From: Aplectana chamaeleonis
Taxonomy: Eukaryota; Nematoda; Chromadorea; Rhabditida; Cosmocercidae
Length of the DNA: 64,000 nucleotides
Assembly: GCA_029168955.1 (NCBI GenBank)
Contig: JAPDOI010001229.1
Location: 62,001 to 126,000 of the forward strand
Direction: 5' to 3'
Part shown: positions 33,848 to 44,799 of the stretch, one piece after another
Numbering within the stretch: the stretch's first letter is position 1
How the letters are laid out: the number at the start of each line of letters is the position of its first letter
Notes under the pieces: model-generated
Databases searched by the model: none
What the model saw: the letters and a program-made list of their open reading frames with translations, nothing else
Told to the model about the DNA's origin: nothing
Program-made: the position numbers and the translations under genes

Positions 33848-34184
33848 ATAGGGAACGCTAAGTAAGACTAACAAGGGAAGGATCATTGCATTTCGTGGCC
33901 ATTCTAAATGAAATAAGCGGTACTAGTAACAATTTTCAACGTAGAAATCGAATTTTCTTATCGCAGCTGCGAATCGTTTTTCTGGAAGGAGTTATAGGTG
34001 TTTTTAGCGCTTCGCAGACGCATCATAGCGTTTAATCCATGAGTCTTCGTCGCATCCTAATACTCACCAATGTGACTTATTCACTAGGAATCATATCATA
34101 GTGTGTTATAATGCCGAAATATGTTACTGCGATGATTGAGGCTGCGCGCCGGCATATACGAAGTCGGCGCCCAACAACCCTGAA

Positions 34185-34257
34185 CGCTTGGCGCAGTGCG
34201 AGAGCCTTCTTCAGCAAGGAATCATGTCGCGGGTTCGAATCCATGCCGCACCCGTTG
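34185..34257 (+). tRNA. tRNA-like sequence, degenerate
   Basis: An A-box-like TGGCGCAGTGCGAGAGC, then a CCTT/AAGG stem closing the loop CTTCAGC, and a perfect B box GGGTTCGAATCC. The loop would place UCA at the anticodon, but the T stem has only two good pairs and no acceptor stem is evident. It is a tRNA pseudogene or a SINE head rather than a working tRNA. Confidence 0.35.
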
Positions 34258-34316
34258 GTTTTGCACTCTTGTAAAATACCCATTTTCATCTCTTAAAGAG
34301 CAGAGGATTAGTAGCT

Positions 34317-36541
34317 TTATCGTGCGAGAGCCCCGTAGTAAAGCCGGCGAAAAATTCGGTTTAGCCTATTTGAATCCATGTTCTGAAAAGATTTCAGATG
34401 AGCTGCACATATTTCAGACATACGTGTTTGTAGGATAGCGACCTAGGCTAAAAAGAGAAAGTCAGCAAAAAACGAGATAAGCTGAATCACTCAGTCAGAT
34501 CTGACTGACTTCTTGACTAGAGAGGAGAGAAAGAGCGGGCCAGGTCAGGAGTGCGCTCGAGACCTTTTTAAGGTGCAAATGAGTAACTTAAGTAATTCAG
34601 CAGAGATATCGGCTTATCAATGTATCAATATCAATTTCCACGGAACAAACATTATTTCATTTATTGAGAAACGGAGCATGGCATAGAGTTGGTCGATTCG
34701 TGAACGACCACGTAGAGAATAATGGCCTGTTGTTCTTATCATCACAGGTATCATGCCTCCCATCATCAGGGATTTGCAAGACCGACCGCTTGAATGCAAT
34801 CTATCGCTCGATACGATTTCGGACTGGTCTGAGCCCTGTCTGAATCGTTTCGGGCTCGTCTTATCACCCACTCAGATGATCCTGACTGGGTGGTGGGCTT
34901 ACTACGAGGCAGAGCTTTTTTTTGTTAGAAAACGAAGCGTTTCAGTCGTGAAAGTCTGATCCCCGTGGCTGGTATTTACTGTGAAAATAATTGCACTTGC
35001 AACAAATTTATAGCTACCAGCACATGTGCTTATTGTGAACAAAATGTTCAAAACAAAACATCTTCTCACAAGGAGATTACCGAATGAAGTGAACTTTTAA
35101 ACAACCATCAGAATCACATTCTCTGCCAATTCGAGACTTGATGCTTTGGGGAAAGCGGCCTTTATCACGCTCTGTTATCATTAGGCATCAAATTCACCTT
35201 TAGCGCCGTCATCAAAGCTTATCCGCGCAAAGGGTGAATTTGCAGAGCGGTCGGATATCAGTCAGCGCAAAGAGTGAAAATACCGCCAGCGCTAACATGT
35301 TAATGCATATCAGTTGTTGAGCGGCTGGATATCAATCAGCGCGAAGGGTGAAATTACCGCCGTTGCTGGCATGTCAGAAATTTCTAAACAAGTAAAAACA
35401 TCTCAGCGAAAACATGATAAAACGATTGATCACGTCTCGATGTGCTTACCATGAGCACAGCCGGTATAAAAGCCCCCTCCTCTCACTAGAGTCCTCATTC
35501 GGCATTCTGATGCCGACCTGGAAGGTGACTTCGGGCCACTCTCCGGAGGCCAGCATAATTTTGGCTGCTGGGAGGATACAGTGGGTATCCTCACGGCGGG
35601 GGGGGGAGTTACGCCGGGGGCCGCAGAGGGGGGGCCCTCACCGCAGACCTCGGTGAAGATTACGCCCATGTTGGTGGACAAGGCGGGGCTTCTTGCGCTG
35701 TGGACCTTCAAATTCGTGAAATTTTGGAGGTAAACTCACCCATTTTACAAGGTAATTTCACCTCATTCTCGGGGTCAATTGGACCTTCTCTCGCTGCCAG
35801 TTCGCACCATTTTCACGGGATATTCACCTCATTCTCACCTATCCTAGCGGCAAATTCACCCATACAGTGAATATAACGCGGCAAATTAAGACTTCATGCC
35901 GACTTGTATATGAGCATCAAGTCTCTTTTGCTGAGGCATGAAGTCTCGAATTGGCAGAGTAGGCCTACCAATTGAGGAGGGAAACAGTCCTGAACCGGAG
36001 TTTCGAACTGTCCTGGATGGTTTTCATGATACCCTGCCGCATACCATGAATGAGCGAGAAAATTCTCAAATGTTCCAGCACAAAACTCAAAGTACACAAG
36101 AGATAACAATCGAATGATTGATTCACGTGAAAACATGGAGTTGTCCAAATCGTGTGCTAGGATATGGGAAGTGATGCGCTTGTACATAGACTTAAAGGGT
36201 AAGGAAAATCGTTTGAGGAATTAGGTTGGAGTGAACCGCTTTTTACACCTTCAAATATCTCCCAAGCCTTGCTGAGAACTCTGGCCTGAGCAATCTTCAC
36301 CAACACCTTTACAGAATGTGTTGTAATGTCCTTCAAGCGTTTCCACGAGTTTCTGTGAAACTCTTGGGCTTCAAGTAAAATTCGAGGATGTTCAACACCA
36401 TTTCCGAATCTACGCACACGCCTACATACGTCCTCTCTATACCGAATTTTCGCTAAATCATCCGATCGTGACGTATACATTCCTCCCCCTCCCAAGTTTG
36501 AATTGCTGTGCGAGGTTTGAGTAATCGAACGTGCCGACATT
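34317..36541 (-). CDS. unidentified gene with a likely trans-spliced start
   Basis: The first exon, 36247-36540, starts at an ATG one base after GACCTTCAG, as expected for a spliced-leader acceptor; an in-frame ATG at 36573 is the alternative. It reads 98 codons and joins in phase 0 to 35969-36190 (74 codons). A third exon, 34317-34382, follows ATCTTTTCAG and ends in TAA, giving about 193 residues. Segments include SDDLAKIRYREDVCRRVRRF, ITTHSVKVLVKIAQARVL and ILAHDLDNSMF. No signal peptide, no clear membrane span, no motif I can name. A GGGG run follows the N-terminal SNSNL. A fold-back element (35121-35958) begins three bases past the second donor motif. The last exon is less certain than the first two. 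Confidence 0.6.
34640..34959 (+). other. duplicated intron-like segment followed by an ORF
   Basis: 34640-34746 resembles 61335-61431 (TTCATT(T/C)ATTGAGAA, GTTGGTC(A/G)ATT, TTCTTATCAT), and both end in a splice acceptor. Here an open frame follows (MPPIIRDLQDRPLECNLSLD) to 34959. It lies on the strand opposite the gene at 34317-36541. Confidence 0.3.
35121..35958. mobile_element. 838-bp inverted-repeat element with a TATA box
   Basis: TIRs: CTCTGCCAATTCGAGACTTG at the left and GAAGTCTCGAATTGGCAGAG at the right. Inside are repeats of AGCGCRAAGRGTGAAA with GGATATCA(A/G)TCAGCGC, and TATAAAAG at 35465-35472 placed as a core promoter. The GC-rich stretch downstream of that TATA opens ORFs on both strands, none convincing. 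Confidence 0.65.
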
Positions 36542-36544
36542 CTG
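36541..36544 (-). promoter_or_regulatory. probable spliced-leader acceptor
   Basis: CAG followed by A and then ATG on the minus strand, preceded by GACCTT. There is no upstream coding exon in the required phase. Inferred from position only. Confidence 0.35.
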
Positions 36545-36662
36545 AAGGTCATGCGTTTTGAGAAGGATTTCATAATTATTTTAGAGTTGCTTCAAGACAG
36601 AACGTGGATTTAAGCAAATGATTAATTATTTTTGCTTCTCCGGTGCATGCTGCTGACTATAC

Positions 36663-36853
36663 TGTCGTTCTCTAGGCCAAAGCCCGGTCCGCATTTGCGG
36701 ACTACGGCTGTTTCTTTATGCGGCACGTAATAATCGTGCTGGGAGAAAGGTGAATCGTGCCGGGACCTAGCGGTTCCAACACGATTATCGCGCGTCTATG
36801 ATTAAACAGCCGTAGTCCGCAAATGCGGACCGTAATGCGACCCCGAGGACGAA
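36663..36853. mobile_element. MITE-8 fold-back, copy 2
   Basis: CGGTCCGCATTTGCGGACTA is mirrored by TAGTCCGCAAATGCGGACCG; inner arms carry AATCGTGCTGGGA. Matches 17557-17747. Confidence 0.8.
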
Positions 36854-36950
36854 TGTACATTGGATCCGCTCCGAATATTTTTGGTAGGTAAGCAATGAAT
36901 TAGTCATTCTTCCGTGTCCATGGTGGCGGGCGAGAGCATTCCATGGAGTT

Positions 36951-37569
36951 GAAGGCATCGTACACGATGAAAACCATACTTGGGTTTTTGACGTTTTCGT
37001 GTTGTTATATCCCTATAGTGACTAAAGGTTGCAAAAAGACCCCTCAAAAACGTTAACTTTTTAGGAAAAACCCATTTCAAGAAAGCTCAAAACAAATTTG
37101 AAGTTCCCGCCGACACTGAAACTACTTGGGATAGTTGCGCGAAGAACGCAAGGAACAGTTTTGCGATTCGTTCCTTGTCGCAGCGTTAGAAGCAATTCAC
37201 CGAGGACGCCATTCAGACGAGCGATCATTTTTTCTTGAATGAAGTGAAAAAGGGTTACTTACCTGCTGCGTCCATTGCTGTCAGCTGCTTTCGGTCGATG
37301 CCAAACGTGAAATCGAGTGACGTGTTAATTGCGCCCTACGACGCGTCAACGCACAATCGCCGGCAGCAACCACGAAGTTTTGTTCCTTGTTACCACGGAT
37401 CGACCCCAAGGCCGGCGCCCCAACCCAGAAAGCCCTTTCGAGGTAAGCAAATCTTCATTCAGAGGCGGTTTTGAAACTCCAGACTTCCTGAGTGACATTG
37501 TTATGGCCCACTAGTCCGACTGAACGCAAAAGCTGGAATTCGGTTTTCATCGTGTACGATGCCTTCATA
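36951..37569. mobile_element. MITE-6 with 26-bp perfect TIRs and exon-like content
   Basis: GAAGGCATCGTACACGATGA (then AAACC) is mirrored exactly at 37544-37569. The interior holds a minus-strand segment 37263-37335 with a good acceptor and a perfect GTAAGT donor (FGIDRKQLTAMDAA). It also holds an overlapping + strand segment ending at CGAG/GTAAGC (PNVKSSDVLIAPYDAST). At most one is real. It abuts the MITE-1 at 37564. Confidence 0.65.
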
Positions 37570-38339
37570 AAGGCAGTGGTAGCGATAAAATATTCTTGTG
37601 TTCTTCTCCTCTCTAGAATCTTTTCTGGGTTTAGAGTAGTAGGACCTTTAAGGAAAAATCGCGGAAAAAATCGCTGGTCAGGGTCAAATTTGAGGTCTCT
37701 TCTTGTCTTTTGATGGTGGACGAGCCCACTCAACATCATCGGCATCGATGGTCTCTAATATCAAGAACATCAGCTGTCTTGGAATTGGAATTCAATCAAT
37801 GAACATTACTCATCTAGTCAAAAACATTGACTAGATGAGTAATGGCATGCTTTCATTGTTCAATTCTTTTTATTAGGTAAATTTGCATTTATTTCTCCCT
37901 CTGAATGTCGATGATTTTTGGGCTGTCGGCAGCTGGACACCCCTGCAGAAATGTACAACCGTCAATTCCGATGTGTCCGCAGCTACGGCCCACGTGCACC
38001 ATACCATACGCGCATTTTTCAAAATGCGAAGTCACTGGATAGGAAGTTGTTTTCGAGGATTTCTAGCACAGAAGAGTTTTTTCACAATGAATCATTATGC
38101 ATTACTCTTGTGTCAACGTATTAGGGAGGAAATGCTCAGATTATGGCACATCTAACCTTGTAGTAAGCAAAGTGACTTTTTTCATCCTGAAGCGTTCAAT
38201 ATAGAAATTTGAGGCGCAGAACCAAACCATGTAATCAATTCTTCAGACCTTGAAAATATTAGGGTGAATTGTCTTATATATTGTAGTACCATTTTTCAAT
38301 AAGGGCCAATCGTAGAAACCCGAATTGGACTGCGAATCA

Positions 38340-39930
38340 GGAGAATTCCGAACTGGTCAGGGGAGATCCAAATTGGACGGCGACAGGGGAGGAAAACCCC
38401 GGGCGTGGGCTAGTCTTTTACCCTAGCGATTCCGGAAGGCGCGATTCAGGGGGAATCCATATTGAACGGTGCAGTTTTCGGCTGCACCGTCCGGCAGGGG
38501 AGGAAAACCCCGGGCGTGGGCTAATCTCTTACCCTAGCGATTCCGGAAGGCGCGATTAAGGGGGAATCCAGATTGGACGGTGCAGTTTTCGGCTGCACCG
38601 GGTCCGGCAGGAGGAGGAAAACCCCGGGCGTGGGCTGAAGTCTTTTACCCTAACCCAAATGCCGGGGAGGCGCGATTCAGGGGAATTCAGATTGGACGGT
38701 GTAGCCTTCGGCCGTGCATCGTCCGGCAGAGGAGGAAAACCCCGGGCGTGGGCTAATCTCTTTACCCTAGCGATTCCGGGAGGCGCGATCTCAGGGCGAA
38801 TCCAGATAGGACCGGTATAGCCTTCTGGCTGCATCGTCCGGCAGGGGAGGAAAACCCCGGGCGTGGGCTAATCTTTACCCTAGCACTTCCGGGAGGCGCG
38901 ATTCAGGGGATCCAGTTCGACGGTGTAGCCTTCGGCTGTATCGTCCGGCAGGGGAGGAAAATTCCGGGCGTGGGCTAATATTTTACCCTAGCGATTCCGG
39001 AAGGCGCGATTCAGGGGGAATCCAGATTGGACGGTGTAGCCTTCGGCTGCATCGTCCGGCAGGGGAGGAAAACCCCGGGCGTGGGCTAATCTTTTACCCT
39101 AGCGATTCCGGGAGGCGCGATTCAGGGGGAATCCAGATTGGACGGTGTAGCCTTCGGCTGCATCGTCCGGCAGGGGAGGAAAACCCCGGGCGTGGGCTAA
39201 TCTTTTACCCTAGCACTTCCGGGGGGCGCGATTCAGGGGGAATCCAGATTGGACGGTGCAGTTTTCGGCTGCACCGTCCGGCAGGGGAGGAAAACCCCAG
39301 GCGTGTGCTAGTCTTTTACCCTAGCAATTCCGGGAGGCGCGATTCAGGGGGAATTCAGATTGGACGGTGTAGCCTTCGGCTGCATCGTCCGGCAGAAGAG
39401 AAAAACCCCGGGCGTGGGCTAATCTTTTACCCTAGCGATTCCGGGAGGCGCGATTCAGGGCGAATCCAGATTGGACGGTGTAGCCTTCGGCTGCATCGTC
39501 CGGCAGGGGAGGAAAACCCCGGGCGTGGGCTAATCTTTTACCCTAGCGATTCCGGGAGGCGCGATTCAGGGGGAATCCAGATTGGACGGTGCAGTTTTCG
39601 GCTGCACCGTCCGGCAGGGGAGGAAAACCCCAGGCGTGGGCTAGTCTTTTACCCTAGCAATTCCGGGAGGCGCGATTCAGGGGGAATCCAGACTGGACGG
39701 TGCAGTTTTCGGCTGCACCGTCCGGCAGGGGAGGAAAATCCCGGGTGTGGGCTAATCTTTTACCCTAGCGATTCAGGGAGGTGCGAATCAGGGGAATCCA
39801 GATTGGACGGTGCAGCCTTCGGCTCCACCGTCCGGCAGGGGAGGAAAACCCCGGGTGTGGGCTAATCTTTCACCCTAGCGATTCCGGGAGGTGCGAATCA
39901 GGGGAATCCAGATTGGACGGTGCAGTTTTG
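38340..39930. repeat. 111-bp satellite, ~14 units
   Basis: The spacing of CAGGGGAGGAAAACCCCGG is 111 bases in unit after unit in the right half. Each unit contains a hairpin GGTGCAGTTTTCGGCTGCAC with its flanks, GCGTGGGCTAATC and TTCCGGGAGGCGCGATTCAG. The 186-residue ORF is a 37-residue repeat and is not a gene. Confidence 0.9.
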
Positions 39931-39932
39931 TA

Positions 39933-40077
39933 TCGTCGATCACTGCTCGAGAGATCGCCGCGTCGAACACATGGGGGACGCACGCAAGCGAGAAGGTAGT
40001 GATAGGATCTTTACCTTCTCGCTTGCGTGCGTGCCACATGTGCTCGACGCGGCGCTCTCTCGACCAGTGATCCACCA
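39933..40077. mobile_element. MITE-13 palindrome, copy 1 (145 bp)
   Basis: CGATCACTGCTCGAGAGATC through CGCACGCAAGCGAGAA is mirrored in the second half. TA is on both sides. It is exactly the same length as the copy at 50513-50657, and it is inserted at the end of the 111-bp array. Confidence 0.85.
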
Positions 40078-40745
40078 TACTTAATAACGGTTATAAACGC
40101 TGAATAAAAAAACAACGTCCCTTCCGCTTCTCTGTTCTTCCAGCCTTCAAGGCATGATCGATGTCATATTTTTGATGTTTCGCCGTTTCGTCCACTCTTC
40201 GATAGTCTTTTATCTTCTGCTTGGTGTAAATGATAAGGGTAAGGAATAATGATTCCATGAAAAATTATCATAAATGATATTTCGTTTATTCCTTGGCATC
40301 AAATCAGGATTTCGTCACCCTAATCAGCGCTGAAACCCCTAAAAACACTACTTTCCTTCGTAACCAAGCAGAAGAAACAAAAGACAATCAAAGAGAAAGC
40401 AGGAAAAACGAGGAAAACACAAAAAAAATTAGAAAAACCGGCGATCATCACTCTGCCTCAAGTAAAATTTTTTTGCGCGTGAGTGGCGCGTTTGGTTGGT
40501 GCCTGCAGACAGTGCTTCCTAGTTGACGGTTGTACGTTTCTGCAGGGGTGTCTATTTGGAAACACCCTGATTTTCGACTGCTCGGCAGGAGACTGCGATC
40601 TTGAAATGGTTCTTCTTAGCCCTAGAAACTCTAATTCTAACCCGTTTTTCAGCGCGCTGCCTTCATAGTTTTTCAGCTGTTTTTGATCTGAGCTGATTCT
40701 CATAGATTTTCGATAACGTTTTTCTGCGGGACCACTGCCTTTGAA

Positions 40746-41257
40746 CAACTGTGGAACTTGGCCCCGCCGACCTCGTTCGCGTGTGAAACAAGTAAAGGTT
40801 GGAACCCTTCAATACTTTTGAGCCGGCCAGTGTGAGAAGCGGAGCGGTCGGTCATACCTGCATCTCGTTATCAACAATTATATTTCGCCATGTCATGTTG
40901 GCTACGCTCGGCTGGGAATATCAGGGTTTCACCGAAAAATGGGATTGGAAAGAATAGTGAAATATCAGGAATGTGAAACAAGTGCTACTTTTATCTATGC
41001 TCTGGACCGCAAACTTACATTGTTCTTTGAACCGCATTTTCACGATTTGTTACGATTCGTTACGATTGTGGGCCGAAAATTCGTAAATCGTAAATCGTTA
41101 AAAATTTGCCAAAAACACCCGTAATTTGTAAATCGTAAATTGTAATTTGTTATAACGCACAGTCTTGCTTCGAACGTTTGAAATTCAGACCTATGCATAA
41201 CAACGATCAGTTTTTCATGTTATCGAGTGAGTAATGAATCAGTTTATAAAGTGCAGG
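40746..41257. other. no gene seen; GTAATTCG-type repeat
   Basis: 41040-41165 is a degenerate TCGTAAATCGTAA repeat ending near ACGCACAG; similar stretches are at 52530-52630 and 53410-53475. Confidence 0.4.
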
Positions 41258-42894
41258 TCAGGGAAATTGGCGAGGAATTAGCGCCATTTCAGGTAGCAGA
41301 TGCAGAAAAACGTCAATTGGTGTGTAGAGTCCCTCCTGCGTTTTATAGTTGAACAAAAGGTTAATTGATCTTTTCGATGCCTTTCGCACTCTAGGGACTA
41401 CTGGAGCATCGGCGACAAAACGAGACTTGAGTTGGAAAACATTCAGGCAACTCTGGGAACTCATTAACCTTCGGATGTTTTCCAAGAGTATTGTGATGAC
41501 GGCGGACAGCGCTGGTTCTTTCGAGCGAGACAGGACCAGGAATCGCTACATTGAAAACCTCTTCACAGTCTGACCCACTCAAGGTGGAGCGGCCACCTAT
41601 TTTCACCTCATCAGTGAACAATCCTAACAAGTAAGCAAATCGTGCATGTACTGCGCAACCTATGCCCCACACGATGTTTCTGAAGCCATTTCGCGAAAAC
41701 GGTTTCCGTAGGGGAAAAAACGACTTTGGAAATTTTCGGCCCATATGCAGCAATCGGAAAAGGGCTCATGACTGGAGGATTCACAGTCCCAAGCGCACCG
41801 ATCAGGAACTGTGCCCCGAAGATTATTCAATTCTGGCAGAACTAGACGAACGTATAGTTTAAAAGGCTATGGTGCGGTTGCGGTCGACACACTAAAACTA
41901 CGGTAGAAATTCTGGCACTTTGCCAAATTTCGTCATCGGTCCACAGCACGGCTGATTTTCTGGGTGAGCTTCGATTTTTCTTTTTCATCACACTTGTTTC
42001 TGCTTTATTTTTATTTCTGACTATTCTCTGACTATTTTGATATTGCAAATAGGGGCTTTTCTTCGTGAGTGAAAGGATACTGCCGTTTTTTTTTCAATTA
42101 GATTGCAGGTTTTGAAAAAAAAACAATTCAAAGCCCAAGGAAACGGCTAACTCCCCTCACGCGCTAAGAAAAGCCCCCACCTGCAATATTTAAAGAGTCA
42201 GGAACAACAATAAAGCAGAAACAAACAAGAAAAAATAACAAGAACGGTAACTCGCCCATCAATTTAGCTGTGCTTTCGATCGATGACAAAATCTGGAAAA
42301 AGGCCAGGTTTTAGTGTATCGACAGCAACCACACCATGGCCTTTTAACATTGCGGTAAACTGTAATTGCGTGGCAAAGGGCGGCAAAGTCTGCGTCAAAA
42401 AAGTCTGGAAGATGTCCTAGTAAAATAAGTACTGTGCTTCCCTGGACCGAATTCCGGCCCGTAATTGCGTATCGACACGCTTTGCGGCCGCGCGCTTTCG
42501 AGTCGAAAGGGTTTCCAGCGCAGCAGCCGTTTATACGCTTACTCTAGGTGGATTTTAGAAACAGCGAACTAAACAAAATTCAAGAAAGCTGCGTAAAAAA
42601 GTCATATCGAAACGGCTTTGGCCCTGGAAACTTGACTGACTCGAGCGCGTGCGGCCGCAAAGCGTGTCGAGACGAAATTGCGGACCGGAATCGGCCCAGA
42701 GAAGCACGTTACTTCATTCGACAAGGCCTCACTTCAGAACTCATATTTGGAGTTTTCCGCGGATAACGAGCCAGCAAATGAACGAATACGGTGCAGGGAT
42801 CCATATCGCGGACCTCACCTTCTAGTCGAGGTAGCTGCCCTATATCCCAGACACCAAAGCCATGAACTTCCTTGTGTGATCGAGATCGAAGCAT
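41258..42894 (-). CDS. unidentified gene with a MITE inside exon 2
   Basis: Minus-strand exons: 42819-42894 (ATG at 42894), 42416 down to 41701 interrupted by a MITE, 41606-41622 (17-base microexon) and 41258-41545. With the MITE and one TTAA removed, the lengths 76+231+17+288 sum to 612, exactly 204 codons, with no internal stop. Frame and composition continue across the insertion (HLPDFFDADFAALCHAITVY before it, LYVRLVLPELNNLRGTVPDR after it). The last exon contains KEPALSAVITILLENIRRLM and LLFNYKTQEGLYTPIDVFL and ends in TGA. Donors GTGAGG and GTGAAA and the acceptor TTTTCAATGTAG are good; the donor at 41700 (GTTTTC) is weaker. Family unknown to me. Confidence 0.65.
41863..42343. mobile_element. 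MITE-11, copy 1, in a coding exon
   Basis: 481 bp, with TTAA at both borders (41859-41862 and 42344-42347). Ends are AAGGCTATGGTGCGGTTGCG and its inverse. Arms include TAGGGGCTTTTCTTCGTGAG and its mirror around a central loop. A second copy lies at 49559. Confidence 0.85.
42432..42708. mobile_element. MITE-8-like fold-back, copy 3
   Basis: CCGAATTCCGGCCCGTAATT is mirrored by AAATTGCGGACCGGAATCGG; inner arms share ACACGCTTTGCGGCCGC. It lies in intron 1 of the gene at 41258-42894. Confidence 0.7.
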
Positions 42895-43397
42895 AGAGCC
42901 TCATGTTACCCAACGTTGGAATTCTTATTTGGACATTTGATGAATTTATGGGAAGGTATTGCCGCAAACTACCTGCGAGTCAACGTGGATTCGTTTCAAA
43001 GGAGGTTACCAGCTTGCATTCGTGCCAAAAGAGGCTATTCCAGGATCTAATGAATATCCCCAATTATCAGAGGATTGAGTAACATTCTTTAAAGCAGGTC
43101 AGTTTTCGTGCTCAAATCAGGAGCATTTCACGTGACGAAGAAATTCTGCCGCACGATGCATACCCGTTCGGCTCCTACAATAGCATCAACGAGGCCTGAA
43201 GCACAAAAGGATCACTAACCTAGCGTTTGGAAATTGCAAGCTTTATAAAATCCAACCTTTTGAAATTTGAAGAAAAAAACGTCAGTCACGATAATCTAGA
43301 AGAATAACTTTATTACATAGGAGTGCAGGAGATACGCAGCTCAACTGATTGCGATATAGCGATTCGTAGGAGGCGAGTTCAGCAGGTTGATGGTCTA

Positions 43398-43889
43398 GGG
43401 CCCGTATTCATGAACGATTTATCCGCAAGGTAAGCGCAAATGTTGCTCGGAATCACTGCTATTCACGTCCTCTAATCGTCTGTCTCGCTTTTGCGCGGAG
43501 AGGTGTGACAGAGGTGCAGAAGCGGCATGCATGAACGCTGCGAAGGAGGTCAGGGAGCCGCTCCGCGTCCTCCGTGCGAAGCTTCGAGCCGGAGCTAACC
43601 CGAAAAAAACATGCCTTCCCCTTTGTGTGAGGACGCAACCTCATCACGCACGGTGAACTCCCCGCCTAACTGTTTTTGTTTTGAATTTATATCGTGCTTA
43701 ACGTTGGTCTTTCAGTACTTCTTCTTTATAGTTAATTAGCTGACGGCATGTTTTTCGGGTCACCTCTAACTCGACGCTTCGCACGGAGAACGCGGAGCGG
43801 CTCCCTGACCTTCTTCGTGCCGCCCCAGCGCACGTGAACTGCATAGATTCAGAGTAGCATTTACTCTTATAGTTCATGAATACGGGCCC
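43398..43889. mobile_element. fold-back with GGGCCCGTATTCATGAA ends
   Basis: GGGCCCGTATTCATGAA at the left and its exact inverse at the right. Inner arms share GGAGCGGCTCCCTGACCT-type sequence and GGCATGTTTTTCGGGT. No ORF. Confidence 0.8.
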
Positions 43890-44118
43890 AGGATTGCTCC
43901 TGTGCGGCCATATTGGCTCCCTTTCAGCATCTCTAACGGCGCTTGTGTTAACCCACTTTCAGAGTGTGATCGCACTGCTACGCAACCATCGAGTAGCCGT
44001 GAGATGTAGACGTGAGATTAGATGAAAGCATTGAGTCGCCAAACCGCGTGATTTCAGCTCTATTGTCTAAAGTGCCAGTACCTGATCGTCTGACGCGACA
44101 AATCTACATAAAAGGTTT

Positions 44119-44562
44119 CTATTCTATCGCGTGGCAGTGTGATTGCACTTTGAAAGGGCTCTGTGGAAGGAGCAGTACAGCCCGCGAGAGGATGCGCTGC
44201 CTTAGAACTTTCAGGTTTTTGGGTTTTCCGATCGTAAGGGCTAACCATCGCTTAATGCTTGCACCGTTTTCACTATATAAAGTTAGCAAGTACTCCGGGG
44301 AGCATAATGAATACTTTTGTGTATTGCTGACTTTGCACAAGAATTCGGCATTGAATCGTGCGATTCTGTGATTTTCATAAGTCAGATTTTGAGTATACCG
44401 GCTTTCGCTTTTTGGTACTACCAAGTCCTTATTACCTAGTAGCTTGCTCGTTTTTACGGCTGTAGACTCCTATTTTTCTATTCCCCCTGCCCAATCTCAA
44501 TAATGAATTCCTTTCTGATCATAACATGACACTGTCAGGCGTTCACATTCGTCGTCATCCAT
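44119..44562 (-). CDS. unidentified two-exon gene or 3' part
   Basis: Exon 44119-44469 reads 116 codons to a TAG with coding-like content (RFNAEFLCKVSNTQKYSLC, SIKRWLALTIGKPKNLKVLR). A short upstream exon, 44533-44562 (MDDDECERLT), joins in phase 0 over a 63-base GT..AG intron. Other starts further upstream are possible. The opposite strand is also open for 119 codons (44012-44371), but with poorer composition. Family not recognised. Confidence 0.45.
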
Positions 44563-44799
44563 TTCCAAGGCAACGGAACATGACATCCGTATTTTTCCGT
44601 GCCTCCTCACCTTGCCGCTACCTAGGCCATCGTTGTGTAGCACATAGGGTATTACACACATATGTATGTGGTGAGAACTCGGCGATCCAGAAAAAGCCTA
44701 GCAAAGTTTCATTACAGGATTTTAATGTTTATTTATTTTTGTTCAGGAGCATACTTATAGAAGATCAGACACAACGGCTAGATTTTAAGTAGTTAAATT

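Larger units (their letters stand above)
37936..40552. mobile_element. 2.6-kb element carrying a 111-bp satellite
   Basis: Ends are inverted: GACACCCCTGCAGAAATGTA at the left and TACGTTTCTGCAGGGGTGTC at the right, continuing through ACAACCGTCAA. Inside lie the 111-bp array, a 145-bp fold-back (39933) and about 400 bases without a gene. No transposase, so mobilisation would be in trans. Confidence 0.6.
37564..40745 (-). mobile_element. MITE-1, copy 4, split by a 2.6-kb insertion
   Basis: The right-hand family half occupies 37564-37935 and the left-hand half 40553-40745, with ends TAAAGGCAGTGGTAGCGATA and GGACCACTGCCTTTGAA. The intact copy at 56987 shows that the two halves are adjacent in the family. 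About 20 bases around TGATTTTTGACTGCTCGGCA occur on both sides of the insertion. Confidence 0.7.

Noticed and set aside
35430..35711. ORFs in the GC-rich part of the 35121 element
   Set aside because: Both strands are open through G/C runs, and nothing beyond composition supports coding.
39305..39865. 186-codon ORF
   Set aside because: It is a 37-residue repeat generated by the 111-bp satellite.
41712..41845. Plus-strand terminal exon reading a GPYAAIGKGLMTGG-type frame
   Set aside because: It is antisense to exon 2 of the gene at 41258-42894, whose four exons fit in phase over 612 bases.
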